From the NCBI GenBank assembly GCA_012518215.1, contig JAAYSV010000020.1:20689-84688 (forward strand): a DNA stretch of 64,000 nucleotides. The letters are read 5' to 3'. The notes below the pieces were generated by a model. The model saw only the letters and a list, made by a program, of their open reading frames with translations, made no database searches and had not been told where the DNA came from. Positions within the stretch are counted from its first letter, which is position 1; the number at the start of each line of letters is the position of its first letter. This document shows, one piece after another, positions 47,055 through 56,296 of the stretch. This stretch comes from Bacillota bacterium. GTDB taxonomy: Bacteria; Bacillota; Dethiobacteria; DTU022; PWGO01. Made by a program: the position numbers and the translations under genes.

Positions 47055-47801
47055 ATGATTCAAGAACAGATAGAACAGGCGATTGAAGTTTTAAGTGGCT
47101 GCAAATATGTTGTAGTTTTAACCGGGGCGGGGATTTCCACTGAAAGTGGGATACCCGATTTCCGCAGTCCCGTGAGCGGGCTTTGGGCCAAGGTCAGCCC
47201 CGATGATTTCACGATCGAGAAATTCATGTCCGATCCGCAGATCCTTTATCAACTGGGCGTGGATATTTTTAGAGTGATCACCGAAGCCCAGCCCAACGCT
47301 GCACATGAAGCCATTGGAGAACTGGAAAGCAAAGGCCTGGTCAAAAGTGTCATCACCCAGAATATCGATGGCCTGCATCAGAAGGCAGGTTCAAAGAATG
47401 TATATGAAATTCACGGTTCGCTGCGCAGGGGCTCCTGTACCGGTTGTCACCAGGAACAGCCCATGGAAAAATTGTTGAATGATGTGTTGAAGGGGGTAAT
47501 CCCCCCGCTTTGCCCCCGTTGCGCTTCACCGTTGAAGCCCGATGTTACGCTCTTTGGTGAGGCGATGCCCCCCGCTTTTCAAGATGCACTGGATGAAGTG
47601 CGCAGGGCCGATGGGATGCTGGCAGTTGGCTCCAGTCTGGTCATATCTCCGGCCAACATGTTGCCCGGTTATGTGGATAACCTTGTGATCGTGAATCGGG
47701 AGCCCACCCCGCTGGATCGGAGGGCCAAAGTGGTTATAAACGGCGGCATTCTGGATGTTGTTCCGCTACTGGCCAGGGCCTGGCTGGAAAAAAAAGCTTG
47801 A
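47055..47801 (+). CDS. cobB: Sir2-family NAD-dependent protein deacylase
   Basis: Removes acetyl or other acyl groups from lysines using NAD+. The 248-residue protein has TGAGISTESGIPDFRSP, TQNIDGLHQKAGS with the Gln-Asn-Ile-Asp NAD site, the catalytic His in EIHGSL, a zinc module with CTGC and CPRC, and FGEAMP. A soluble prokaryotic sirtuin of usual length. In acetyl-CoA-centred metabolism sirtuins often reactivate acetyl-CoA synthetase, but no acs gene for that enzyme is adjacent. Confidence 0.94.
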   Translation: MIQEQIEQAIEVLSGCKYVVVLTGAGISTESGIPDFRSPVSGLWAKVSPDDFTIEKFMSDPQILYQLGVDIFRVITEAQPNAAHEAIGELESKGLVKSVITQNIDGLHQKAGSKNVYEIHGSLRRGSCTGCHQEQPMEKLLNDVLKGVIPPLCPRCASPLKPDVTLFGEAMPPAFQDALDEVRRADGMLAVGSSLVISPANMLPGYVDNLVIVNREPTPLDRRAKVVINGGILDVVPLLARAWLEKKA

Positions 47802-47818
47802 TCCCTGAAGAGGGCGGC

Positions 47819-48619
47819 TCATCTTTCTTCCCTGAATATGGTTGATTCAAAAAACGTTCTGATCTGTTCGACGGTCATGCCCTCGCCCAGGTAATGGTCT
47901 CCAAACCATATCTCCAGATGCAGATGAGGCCTGTCCGGTTCATCGGTGCCTGAAAAGCCCATCTTGCCTACGATGTCACCCGTTTTGACATAATCGCCCA
48001 CTTCCAATTCATCATTGACTTCGTGAAGATGGCAGTAATAGACCAGGAAGCCATGTTCATTTTCGATCCAGATCTGGCGCCCGCGGAAAATATTCAGGGT
48101 CTCGTCCGGTGTGTAACCCCGCTGCTGGCATTCAACGGCCAGCTCGCCAAGTTTTCCGGCCGGGGGTGGGATATAATCATGGTCGATCCTTTTAACAGTT
48201 CCCGGTGCAGCAGCCTTGACCGTTGATCCCAGGCCGATCCCCCCACCGCTTGTATCCGGATAAAAATCCAGGCCGTAATGGGTACCGGCACGGTAGGGCC
48301 TGGCTGCACCCGGCAGGTGAGCATCTTTCCAGCTCATCCACGTTCCCGGGAGCGGGTTGCGCAAAAAATCGAAAGAAGTGATCAGTTCATCAAGATCAAC
48401 ATTTCGAGGGTCATAGATTATACGGGGAAACGATGTTTCATCTATATCACCGCCGAGTGCTTCCCGGTCATGATCGACAACGGGAACGGTCGGCGTCGGC
48501 AGATCGGATTGCGATGATTTGCCCGGAGGGATTGTTTTGATCACGATCAAAACAGCAATGATGGCCAGGGCGGTGGCCAGGATGGTCATGAAATTTTTTT
48601 TGTTGATTTTTCTTTGCAT
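47819..48619 (-). CDS. M23-family metallopeptidase, membrane-anchored
   Basis: A 266-residue protein with a basic N-terminus and one hydrophobic segment (about residues 11-29), likely an uncleaved anchor or signal peptide. A Ser/Pro/Thr-rich linker follows. The C-terminal domain has THYGLDF and HLHLEIWFGD, the zinc ligands of LytM/M23 endopeptidases that cut peptidoglycan cross-bridges. An insertion of about 40 residues separates the usual strands. The first Met (48625) abuts the ribosome site GGAGGA, so the second (48619) is preferred. It is convergent with the Sir2 gene and divergent from the DUF3786 gene. Confidence 0.88.
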   Translation of the reverse strand: MQRKINKKNFMTILATALAIIAVLIVIKTIPPGKSSQSDLPTPTVPVVDHDREALGGDIDETSFPRIIYDPRNVDLDELITSFDFLRNPLPGTWMSWKDAHLPGAARPYRAGTHYGLDFYPDTSGGGIGLGSTVKAAAPGTVKRIDHDYIPPPAGKLGELAVECQQRGYTPDETLNIFRGRQIWIENEHGFLVYYCHLHEVNDELEVGDYVKTGDIVGKMGFSGTDEPDRPHLHLEIWFGDHYLGEGMTVEQIRTFFESTIFREER

Positions 48620-48655
48620 TTCCATTCCTCCGTATTGAATTATCTGTCTTTAGCG

Positions 48656-48664
48656 ATTTTAGCA
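48656..48664 (-). promoter_or_regulatory. Possible extended -10 for the M23 peptidase gene
   Basis: On the - strand TGCTAAAAT reads as an extended -10 with one mismatch to TATAAT. The matching -35 (TTTAAA) is poor. Confidence 0.35.
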
Positions 48665-48743
48665 TACTTTTTACTTAATTTAAAAGGATGTTTTTTCCCC
48701 GGTAGCGAATATCTACCTTTGGAGCAAAGGAGGTTTGTTATCG

Positions 48744-49334
48744 ATGTGTTCCTATGAAGATGCCCTGGCCAAGGCTCTTGAAGATTTCAGGAACGGTGTA
48801 CCGCGGACCATGGCCGAAGGCAGCGGCTGCGGATATGACGTAGACAATAATGAATTTTCATTGACATATTGTGGCCAGGAGTATCGGATATCATACCCGG
48901 ATGGGGAGATAACTGCAATTCAGGGATACGTGACCCCCGAAGAGCGGGTTATTTTCTTGCAGTATCTGCATTTTTCCCGCAGTATTCCCCCGCGCCGCAA
49001 GTGGATTTCTTTCCTCGAGCTTCCGGGGGGAGAGATGCATTACGCCCCCTTTCAACGGGAAACATTCTTTCCACTGGCCCGGAAATACGGTTCCAACCTG
49101 GAAGAGTTCAAACAGCGTAGCAAACTTGTCGGTGAAGAAGCAGGGATAGGCGATGCTGCTTACATCATTCCTGTATTTCCGCGTCTGGAGCTGGCGATAA
49201 TACTGTGGGAGAAAGACGCCGAATATGCGGCTCGGGCAAGGGTGCTTTTTGATGCTACATCTTCATACCACTTGCCCACCGCTACCCTTTACATGTTGGG
49301 GATAGAGGTGGTAAAGAGGATCTATGACCTGTAG
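48744..49334 (+). CDS. DUF3786-type protein
   Basis: A 196-residue protein resembling the DUF3786 family, which is common in anaerobes with corrinoid or Wood-Ljungdahl enzymes. Segments FLQYLHFSR, WISFLELPGGEMHYAPF, FFPLARKYGSNLEEF and LFDATSSYHLPTATLYML fit the family pattern as remembered. No catalytic motif is known. ATG 48744 has AGGAGG ten bases upstream; TTG 48735 is too near that site. It is divergent from the M23 gene and is followed about 110 bases later by pyrB. Confidence 0.78.
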   Translation: MCSYEDALAKALEDFRNGVPRTMAEGSGCGYDVDNNEFSLTYCGQEYRISYPDGEITAIQGYVTPEERVIFLQYLHFSRSIPPRRKWISFLELPGGEMHYAPFQRETFFPLARKYGSNLEEFKQRSKLVGEEAGIGDAAYIIPVFPRLELAIILWEKDAEYAARARVLFDATSSYHLPTATLYMLGIEVVKRIYDL

Positions 49335-49441
49335 CATGTTCGTTATTGCCAGGCCTGCGCCGGGATAAAAGGAACCGATGTGGCGGGTGGAATCGAGGAA
49401 ATGAATTTCATGATAATTGAAAGGCAGAAAGGGGTTGTGAC

Positions 49442-50380
49442 ATGCCTGCACATCTGTTGGGGTTGAGGGAGTGGAACGCTGAAAATATCGAGGAGATACT
49501 GGCGCGTTCATTTTTTTTGTCCGGGTACAGGGAAAGAAAACTGGACAACCTGAAAGGGAAGCAGGTTGCTGCTCTTTTTTTTGAGCCCAGCACAAGAACA
49601 AGGTTTTCATTCGAAGTTGCTGCAAGATGGTTGTCGGCAGACTTCTACAACTTTCCGGTCGAAACAAGTAGCGTTCTGAAAGGAGAGACTCTGCTCGATA
49701 CGATCCAAACCTTGAAGTCGATGGGATTGGATGTCCTTATCATCCGTCATCCGGTTTCCGGAACGCTCGAATGGTTGAAGAACAGGGTCGATATCTCCAT
49801 GATCAATGCTGGCGATGGATCTCATGAACATCCCACCCAGGCCCTCCTCGATCTGTTTACGATCAAGAAACAGTTCGGGTATATCGAAGGCTTGAAGGTC
49901 GTGATGGTCGGAGATATAAAATACAGCCGGGTGGTCAGGTCAAGCGTCTGGGGTCTCAAGGAAATGGGAGCCAAGGTGGTTCTGGTCGGCCCCCCCACAC
50001 TTCTGCCGGAAGAATTCCGCCGCGCCGGAGTTGAAATAAGCTGGTATCTTGAAAAGGAGATGAAAGATGCTGATGTTCTCTACCTGCTCAGGCTTCAGAA
50101 GGAGAGGCAGCGGGATGGCCTCCTTCCTTCTTTAAGAGAGTATGTGCATCTTTACGGGCTTACTGCAGAACGTCTTTCCTTGCTAGCCCCGGGAACGATG
50201 GTCATGCATCCGGGCCCCCTCAATCCAGGTGTTGAAATAACACAGAAGGCGATGGACAGGCTGAACGAATCTTCCCTTCCCGGGATCAATGTTTCGATAC
50301 TGAGGCAGGTGGAAAACGGAATAATTGTGCGGGCAGCCGTGCTCGATTATCTCTTCAAAGGAGGCGGGCAAATTGGATAA
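49442..50380 (+). CDS. pyrB: Aspartate carbamoyltransferase, catalytic subunit
   Basis: Joins carbamoyl phosphate and aspartate in the first committed step of pyrimidine synthesis. The 312-residue protein has FFEPSTRTRFSFE for carbamoyl phosphate, SVLKGETLLDT with the loop Lys, INAGDGSHEHPTQALLD, and the C-terminal MHPGPLNPGVEI for aspartate. No regulatory subunit gene (pyrI) or PyrR attenuator hairpin is adjacent. Its stop overlaps the start of pyrC by eight bases. Confidence 0.96.
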   Translation: MPAHLLGLREWNAENIEEILARSFFLSGYRERKLDNLKGKQVAALFFEPSTRTRFSFEVAARWLSADFYNFPVETSSVLKGETLLDTIQTLKSMGLDVLIIRHPVSGTLEWLKNRVDISMINAGDGSHEHPTQALLDLFTIKKQFGYIEGLKVVMVGDIKYSRVVRSSVWGLKEMGAKVVLVGPPTLLPEEFRRAGVEISWYLEKEMKDADVLYLLRLQKERQRDGLLPSLREYVHLYGLTAERLSLLAPGTMVMHPGPLNPGVEITQKAMDRLNESSLPGINVSILRQVENGIIVRAAVLDYLFKGGGQIG

Positions 50381-51674
50381 GCGCATTCTTTTAAAAGGAG
50401 GAACGGTCGTCGATCCCTCGCAAGAATTGCATGGCCGGGCAGATCTGGTTATCGAGGGAAACAGGATCGTTGATCTGGCTCCTTCTATTGCATCCGGGGA
50501 TGGGGAAGTGGAAACAATTGATGTGACGGGCAAGATCGTCGCCCCGGGAATGGTGGATATCCATGTTCATCTCCGTGAACCGGGTGAGGAGGAAAAGGAG
50601 ACCATCGCCACGGGTACAGCAGCTGCAGTTGCCGGAGGGGTTACCACCGTGTGCTGCATGCCCAATACCGATCCGGCGGTTGATAACAAATTGGTTGTAG
50701 CCTACATCAAAGAACATGCCCGGCAAGCAAACCTGGCCCATGTTTATCCTATCGGTGCTTTGACCCGGGGGCGGGGCGGCCGGGAAATGACCGATTATGC
50801 TTCCCTTCTTTCCGCCGGGGTAAAGGCTTTCAGCGATGATGGCAGTTATGTCAACGATAGCATGATAATGATGAATATCATGAAATACCTTTCTCAATTT
50901 GAAGTGGTGGCCATAAGCCATTGTGAAGATGCCGGGTTGGCGGCGGGGGGGGTAGCCCATGATGGTTATTACGCGAATTTGCTTGGCCTGGGGGGGATGC
51001 CTCATGTTGCGGAGACGGCTGCGGTGGGGCGGGATATATTGATTGCGGAGGCTACAGGGGGGAAGCTCCATATTGCACATGTCAGCTGTGCCGCTTCGGT
51101 AGAACTGATCCGTTGGGCCAAGGAAAGGGGGATTCAAGTGACTGCCGAGGTCACTCCCCACCATCTTCTGCTGACCGAAGAGGCGTTGGAGGGGTACAAT
51201 GTGATGGCCAAGATGAACCCTCCTTTACGCTCAAAGGAAGACCGTGAAGCGCTTCTGCACGGTTTGCAAGATGGAGTGATTGATATCATTGCTTCCGATC
51301 ATGCTCCGCACCGACGGGAAGATAAAGAACGCCCCTTCGCCGATGCCGCTTTCGGGGTTTCTTCTCTGGACTACGGACTTTCACTGTTGTTCAACGAACT
51401 GGTTCACACAGGCATGATCAGCATAGACAAACTTGTCGACTGTTACTCATGTCGTCCTGCAAAAATTCTGGATCTTCCCGCCGGGACCTTGAAAAAAGGT
51501 GCGGTTGCCGATATCGTTGTTCTTGATCCGGAGCTCGGGGGGAAGGTGGATCCAAAGAGGTTTTATTCCAGGGGGCAGAATACGCCCTTTGAAGGCTACC
51601 CGACCAGGGGCGGGCCGGTGATGACTTTTGTGGAAGGGAAACTGAAGATGAAAGAAGGGAAGGTTTCAAGATAA
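50373..51674 (+). CDS. pyrC: Dihydroorotase
   Basis: Cyclises carbamoyl aspartate to dihydroorotate. The 433-residue amidohydrolase has the zinc-site DIHVHLREPG, GGVTTVCCMPNTDPA, the His ligands in HCED and HIAHVS, and SDHAPHRREDK with the metal-binding Asp. This is the class I type without a regulatory fusion. TTG 50373 follows AAAGGAGG within the end of pyrB. Confidence 0.96.
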   Translation: MDKRILLKGGTVVDPSQELHGRADLVIEGNRIVDLAPSIASGDGEVETIDVTGKIVAPGMVDIHVHLREPGEEEKETIATGTAAAVAGGVTTVCCMPNTDPAVDNKLVVAYIKEHARQANLAHVYPIGALTRGRGGREMTDYASLLSAGVKAFSDDGSYVNDSMIMMNIMKYLSQFEVVAISHCEDAGLAAGGVAHDGYYANLLGLGGMPHVAETAAVGRDILIAEATGGKLHIAHVSCAASVELIRWAKERGIQVTAEVTPHHLLLTEEALEGYNVMAKMNPPLRSKEDREALLHGLQDGVIDIIASDHAPHRREDKERPFADAAFGVSSLDYGLSLLFNELVHTGMISIDKLVDCYSCRPAKILDLPAGTLKKGAVADIVVLDPELGGKVDPKRFYSRGQNTPFEGYPTRGGPVMTFVEGKLKMKEGKVSR

Positions 51675-51678
51675 AGTC

Positions 51679-52479
51679 ATGAACAGAGGCCGGGTCAAGT
51701 CACTCGAAAAAGTAACGGCAGATTGCCATCTGTTGAAGATAGAGCCGGTTCAACCGCTGGAAGCATCACCGGGGCAGTTCATCTTCCTCCGCACGGCGTC
51801 AGGGTTGACCGATCCATTGCTAAGAAGGCCTTTCAGTATTCATTACTGTGATCCCGAAGATGGCACTGTCTGGATCCTGTTCCGGGTTGTGGGGCGTGGG
51901 ACCACATTGATGGCTGCGCTTGAACAAGGCCAGTACATCGATTTCCTGGGGCCGCTGGGAAAAGGATTCTATCTTGGCCCCCATGACCGGGAAGTCATTC
52001 TTGTTTCCGGAGGGGTGGGGGTGGCTCCTATTTTTTTCTGGGCTTCCTGTCTGAATGGACGGGGAGTCAAGTTCGAATTTCTGCATGGCACCGATACGGC
52101 AAGGAACCTTCTTCCGGATGATTATTTTGCCAGGGCAGGAGCAGCGCCGATGGTAGCCACGGAAGACGGTTCCTCCGGTTACCGGGGACGCGTGACCGAT
52201 CTATTCGAACATATTACCCATGAAAAGAGCAAGAAACCTGACAGGGTGTACGGCTGTGGCCCCCTGCCGATGCTTTCCTCACTGGTCAATTTGGCCCGCG
52301 CGGCAGGGATTCCATCGCAGGTCTCCCTGGAAGCGGAGATGGCCTGTGGCGTGGGGGCATGTCTTGGATGTGTGCGTGAGGTGGGGCCCCGGGGTGAAGA
52401 TGGGGTCCCCGTATTTTTGAGGGTCTGCAAGGACGGCCCCGTCTTTCCGGGAGAGGCGGTGGTTTTTGATGAAAGCTGA
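51679..52479 (+). CDS. pyrK: Dihydroorotate dehydrogenase electron-transfer subunit
   Basis: Carries electrons from PyrD through FAD and a [2Fe-2S] cluster to NAD+. The 266-residue ferredoxin-reductase-like protein has PLLRRPFSIH for FAD, SGGVGVAPI for NAD, YGCGPLPML, and the cluster segment EMACGVGACLGC with a later Cys in RVCKDGPVF. It pairs with the type 1B PyrD encoded next, whose start lies inside this gene. Confidence 0.96.
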   Translation: MNRGRVKSLEKVTADCHLLKIEPVQPLEASPGQFIFLRTASGLTDPLLRRPFSIHYCDPEDGTVWILFRVVGRGTTLMAALEQGQYIDFLGPLGKGFYLGPHDREVILVSGGVGVAPIFFWASCLNGRGVKFEFLHGTDTARNLLPDDYFARAGAAPMVATEDGSSGYRGRVTDLFEHITHEKSKKPDRVYGCGPLPMLSSLVNLARAAGIPSQVSLEAEMACGVGACLGCVREVGPRGEDGVPVFLRVCKDGPVFPGEAVVFDES

Positions 52480-53389
52480 GCCGGATCTGGCTGTCGAGAT
52501 AGCCGGTATACAGATGAAAAATCCATTGATTGCAGCTTCCGGCTGTTATGGATACGGGCAGGAATATTCAAGTTACATACCCCCCGGGAAATGGGGGGCC
52601 ATCGCGCTGAAAGGAACGACCCTCCATCCCAGGGCAGGGAATCCTCCTCCCCGTATCGTGGAGACTCCTTCCGGGCTGATCAATGCAGTAGGGTTGCAGA
52701 ATCCCGGCATCGAGAAGGTTCTGAAAGAAGAGGTTCCGGCATTGCGGGAGAAAGATGTTCCCTTGATTATCAATGTGTCCGGGGAAACCGTGGAAGAGTA
52801 TGCCCTGCTTGGAGAATTGGTTTCCCGTGCTCACGGTGTTTCCGGGCTGGAATTGAACATATCCTGTCCCAATGTGGAACGTGGCGGTATCGCCTTCGGC
52901 TCTGACCCGGTGCTGGTCAGGGAACTGGTATCAGCTGTCAGGGACAGTTACAGGGGGCCTCTGATCGTGAAGCTATCGCCCAATACGGAGCATCTGACCC
53001 GGATTGCCGTGGCAGCGGAAGAAGCCGGGGCAGATGCCCTTTCCCTGATCAATACACTTCGGGCCATGGTCGTGGATATAGAAAAACAACGACCGATGCT
53101 GGCAAATGTGATCGGCGGTCTTTCCGGGCCGGCAATTCGCCCCGTGGCGGTCAGGGCTGTCTGGGAGGTTGCCGCCGCGGTCAAAATTCCGCTTATCGGG
53201 ATGGGGGGGATCATCTCCACTTCGGATGCATTGCAGTTTATACTTGCCGGGGCGGCAGCAGTAGCTATCGGCACGGGTAACTTTGTTGACCCTCTGATCG
53301 CTGACAGGATCACGGCAGGAATCAGAGAATACATGAAATCCAAAGATTTCCCCGGGGTGTCGGCGATGGTCGGGGCGGCGCGGAGGTGA
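52469..53389 (+). CDS. pyrD: Dihydroorotate dehydrogenase, class 1B catalytic subunit
   Basis: Oxidises dihydroorotate to orotate with FMN. The 306-residue TIM barrel has MKNPLIAASGCYGYG, KGTTLHPRAGNPPPR, the NAVGLQNPG substrate loop, NISCPN, and IGMGGIISTSDALQFILAGA for the FMN phosphate. Class 1B is shown by the active-site Cys in NISCPN and the adjacent pyrK. ATG 52469 lies within the end of pyrK. The pyrF and pyrE genes, often next, are absent here. Confidence 0.96.
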   Translation: MKAEPDLAVEIAGIQMKNPLIAASGCYGYGQEYSSYIPPGKWGAIALKGTTLHPRAGNPPPRIVETPSGLINAVGLQNPGIEKVLKEEVPALREKDVPLIINVSGETVEEYALLGELVSRAHGVSGLELNISCPNVERGGIAFGSDPVLVRELVSAVRDSYRGPLIVKLSPNTEHLTRIAVAAEEAGADALSLINTLRAMVVDIEKQRPMLANVIGGLSGPAIRPVAVRAVWEVAAAVKIPLIGMGGIISTSDALQFILAGAAAVAIGTGNFVDPLIADRITAGIREYMKSKDFPGVSAMVGAARR

Positions 53390-53393
53390 TTAT

Positions 53394-54233
53394 ATGCGTA
53401 TAGGCATACACATGCATTTGAAGAAAGGTTTTGCTTATAACCTTCAGAAAGCAAAAGAGGCCGGGGCAGAGACGATCCAGATCTTTCCCGGCAATCCCCG
53501 TAGCTGGACCTCCCCCACCACTTCCCCGGAAGAGGTGAAAGAACGTTCACTCCTCATGAAAAAGGAAGACATCTTTCCCCTGGCCATACACACAACTTAT
53601 CTGATCAACCTGGCCTCCGTGCATCCCGAGTTCTACCGGAAGTCAACCAGGTTGTTGCATGACACCCTGCATCATGCCTCACTTTATCCGGAACCTTTTG
53701 TGGTTTTGCATGTCGGCAATCATGGCGGTGCCGGGACCATGGAAGGAATCAAAAAAGCAGTCCGATCCCTGGAAGAAGAATTGTCCCGGGGGTGGGCACC
53801 GGGGGTAACCCTGCTTCTGGAAAATACAGCCGGTGGCGGGCATCATCTGGGTGGCGATATCAAGGAACTGGGTGAGATATTGCGCCATTTTCAAGGTGCC
53901 CCCATAGGCTTCTGTCTGGACACCGCTCATGCCTGGGCTGCCGGTTATGATCTTTCCGGAACGGAAGGTGTGGAACGGTTGTTGACAGAGATTGATCGGG
54001 AAATGGGCCTGGAGAGGCTACATCTCATCCATGCCAATGACACGAAAGTGGAGAGAGGCTCCAAGCATGATCGCCATGCCCATATCGGTGAAGGCCGGAT
54101 CGGCCTGGAAGGATTCAGATCCCTGCTGGGATATGGTTGGCCCGATGATTTTCCCATGATTCTGGAAACTCCGGAGATAGGAACCGAGAGAGACAAACAG
54201 AATATTTCTGCCTTGAGAAACTGCATGAATTGA
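53394..54233 (+). CDS. nfo: Endonuclease IV (AP endonuclease)
   Basis: Cuts DNA at abasic sites during base excision repair. The 279-residue TIM barrel has IGIHMHLKKGF near the start, HTTYLINLAS, LLLENTAGGG, FCLDTAHAWAAGYDL, LIHANDTKVERGSKHDRHAHIGEG, and LETPE, which carry the three-zinc ligands. GGAGGTGAT precedes the ATG. It is closely linked to the pyr genes, so it may be cotranscribed with them. Confidence 0.94.
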   Translation: MRIGIHMHLKKGFAYNLQKAKEAGAETIQIFPGNPRSWTSPTTSPEEVKERSLLMKKEDIFPLAIHTTYLINLASVHPEFYRKSTRLLHDTLHHASLYPEPFVVLHVGNHGGAGTMEGIKKAVRSLEEELSRGWAPGVTLLLENTAGGGHHLGGDIKELGEILRHFQGAPIGFCLDTAHAWAAGYDLSGTEGVERLLTEIDREMGLERLHLIHANDTKVERGSKHDRHAHIGEGRIGLEGFRSLLGYGWPDDFPMILETPEIGTERDKQNISALRNCMN

Positions 54234-54293
54234 GAATGTAAACATCGACCGACAGATCAGCCATATGATTGTTTGAAGGAGAATGAACTGACC

Positions 54294-55637
54294 ATGAGCA
54301 AGGAATCATTTTACTGTCAAGAATGTGGATACGAGACGTACAAATGGATGGGGCGCTGCCCGGGGTGCGGAAACTGGGGCACCTTTTCGGAGAAAAAGGC
54401 AAGCCACCGGGGGGCTGGCAGGAAGGGTCAGGAGTTATCGGCAAATAATCTTGCGGCCCTGAAGGTAACAGAAGGTGAGAGAGTCTCAACCGGTATCAGG
54501 GAGTTCGATCGGGTCCTGGGAGGCGGTGCAGTGAAGGGATCGGTGTTGCTGATAGGGGGTGATCCCGGCATAGGCAAATCCACCCTTATCCTCCAGGCCT
54601 CGAGCCATATGAATGCACGGGGCCGGGTTCTTTATGTAAGCGGGGAAGAATCCCTTGAACAGATCAAGATGAGGGCCGGAAGGCTGAATATTGATCAGGA
54701 TTTTCTTGCTGTTTCTGCGGCTGAACTGGGTCCGGTGATGGGATTGGTGGATAAAGCTGCCCCCGATATTCTGATTGTCGACTCCATTCAGGCCATGTAC
54801 GATGAAGAATTGGATGGTATTCCGGGCAGTATCAACCAGGTTCGGGAAGTTACGGCGGTCTTGACAAGGTGGGCAAAACGGGAAGAAAAAATTGTATTTA
54901 TCATCGGCCACGTTACCAAGGGAGGGGCTCTGGCCGGGCCAAAAACACTGGAACACATGGTGGATGGGGTATTTTATCTCGAGGGAGATCGCTATCATGG
55001 CTTCAGGATACTGCGGGGCATCAAAAATCGTTTTGGTTCCACGAACGAGATCGGCGTTTTTCTGATGGATGAGCGTGGCATGAAGGAGGTGGAAGATCCT
55101 TCTTCTTTATTTATTTCTTCCAGGAAGGGATCGGCATACGGTGCGGCAATCACGGCTGCCCTCAGTGGTTCCCGCCCCCTGCTGGCGGAGATACAGTCAT
55201 TGGTTACCACTTCCAGCTACGCAGCGCCACGCCGCACAACCATGGGGGTGGATCATCATCGGGTGGCATTGATCATGGCGGTGATGGAAAAAAATCTGGG
55301 CTGTAATTTTCAGGGCCTTGATACTTTTGTAAATGTTGTGGGGGGAGTGCAGCTTATCGAACCCTCTTCCGATCTGGCGGTCGCGGTCAGTCTACTTTCC
55401 AGCTTGAAGGAAAAGGCTGTCGACCATGGCGACGCTTTTATCGGAGAGCTGGGTTTGACAGGTGAAATCAGGCCCGTGGTGCGGATCTTACCCCGGGTAA
55501 TGGAAGCGGAAAGACTGGGCTTCAAAAGATGTTTCATTCCCGTACAGAATCTGGATGAACTGAGGAAAGAAAGAAAGATTTCAATTGAAATGGTAAGCAC
55601 CGGGTCTGTTTCGGAAGCCATGAAAATAATTTTTTGA
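54294..55637 (+). CDS. radA: RadA/Sms DNA repair protein
   Basis: A RecA-like branch-migration helicase for recombination intermediates. The 447-residue protein has an N-terminal zinc finger (CQECGY and CPGCGNW), Walker A GGDPGIGKSTL, the RadA-specific KNRFGSTNEIGVF motif and a C-terminal Lon-protease-like domain (GLTGEIRPV and the region before it). AAGGAG lies about 12 bases before ATG 54294. In most Firmicutes radA directly follows clpC and precedes disA; neither neighbour is here. Confidence 0.97.
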   Translation: MSKESFYCQECGYETYKWMGRCPGCGNWGTFSEKKASHRGAGRKGQELSANNLAALKVTEGERVSTGIREFDRVLGGGAVKGSVLLIGGDPGIGKSTLILQASSHMNARGRVLYVSGEESLEQIKMRAGRLNIDQDFLAVSAAELGPVMGLVDKAAPDILIVDSIQAMYDEELDGIPGSINQVREVTAVLTRWAKREEKIVFIIGHVTKGGALAGPKTLEHMVDGVFYLEGDRYHGFRILRGIKNRFGSTNEIGVFLMDERGMKEVEDPSSLFISSRKGSAYGAAITAALSGSRPLLAEIQSLVTTSSYAAPRRTTMGVDHHRVALIMAVMEKNLGCNFQGLDTFVNVVGGVQLIEPSSDLAVAVSLLSSLKEKAVDHGDAFIGELGLTGEIRPVVRILPRVMEAERLGFKRCFIPVQNLDELRKERKISIEMVSTGSVSEAMKIIF

Positions 55638-55658
55638 TCGCTGTTTCCTGTGGTCCAA

Positions 55659-56057
55659 CTAGAAAAAGAAAAAATGCCCGAGGGTGTTGAGGCGACTGAG
55701 TTCATTGCAGAATACTTCTTTCAAATCGATATCCAGGAGATTGCAGAGCGCGGCCAGATAGAAAAGATGGTTTCCCAATTCCTCTTCCACGATTTCATAA
55801 CAGTTCTCACACAGTTTTCCTTCAAGATGCGAACATGCATATTTCTGACAGTCCTTGAGGGATCCATCCTTGGGGAAATTCTGACGATTCGCATTTATAG
55901 AAATACATCCGCAATGGGTGACCGCTTTGGTAACTGCACGGTTTACACGAGATGTTGATTCGTGATGTTTGGTCAAGCAGTCGAGTATACTTCTATGTCT
56001 GGCCAGAAGTTGGCTAACCACGTCTTGAAATTCTTCAACGTCTTTGCCGTTTTTCAT
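55659..56057 (-). CDS. Conserved Cys-rich Firmicute protein of unknown function
   Basis: A 132-residue helical protein on the opposite strand to its neighbours. It has RVNRAVTKAVTHCGCISINA, a CxxC-like HLEGKLCENC, and a C-terminal EELGNHLFYLAALCNLLDI helix that looks like the metal-binding helix of MazG-type all-alpha pyrophosphohydrolases. Similar proteins occur in Clostridia near radA and carD. The first possible start (GTG 56069) has no ribosome site, whereas ATG 56057 follows AGAGGTGAG. No function is claimed. Confidence 0.8.
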   Translation of the reverse strand: MKNGKDVEEFQDVVSQLLARHRSILDCLTKHHESTSRVNRAVTKAVTHCGCISINANRQNFPKDGSLKDCQKYACSHLEGKLCENCYEIVEEELGNHLFYLAALCNLLDIDLKEVFCNELSRLNTLGHFFFF

Positions 56058-56103
56058 GCCGCAGCTCACCTCTTAACAAAATATTCAATATCCATCTACA
56101 TGA

Positions 56104-56133
56104 ATTATACTTTTTTTACAATGATGTTGTCAA
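56104..56133 (-). promoter_or_regulatory. Strong promoter for the - strand gene
   Basis: On the - strand TTGACA and TATAAT are both perfect and are spaced 18 bases apart. The transcript would begin about 40 bases before the ATG. Confidence 0.8.
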
Positions 56134-56205
56134 TTGTTTTACATTGCTTCCGGCCGGATATCAGGCAATAAGAGGAAAATCAAGGATGTTTGTAACAGTG
56201 TATTT

Positions 56206-56234
56206 TTGACTTAACCCGGATCGTATGGTATTAT
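56206..56234 (+). promoter_or_regulatory. Sigma-A promoter for carD
   Basis: TTGACT and TATTAT are spaced 17 bases apart, one mismatch each from consensus. It is divergent from the - strand promoter about 70 bases away. Confidence 0.78.
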
Positions 56235-56296
56235 TTTAATAATTGGAGAATCTGTATCCAAAATTATTATTCAGGATAGATAGGAGAGAATGCAGT

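Noticed and set aside
49335..49441. PyrR-type attenuator before pyrB
   Set aside because: No anti-antiterminator or terminator pair could be drawn and pyrR is not adjacent.
56243..56296. N-terminal extension of CarD
   Set aside because: The frame is open upstream, but the good ribosome site and the family start both point to TTG 56297.
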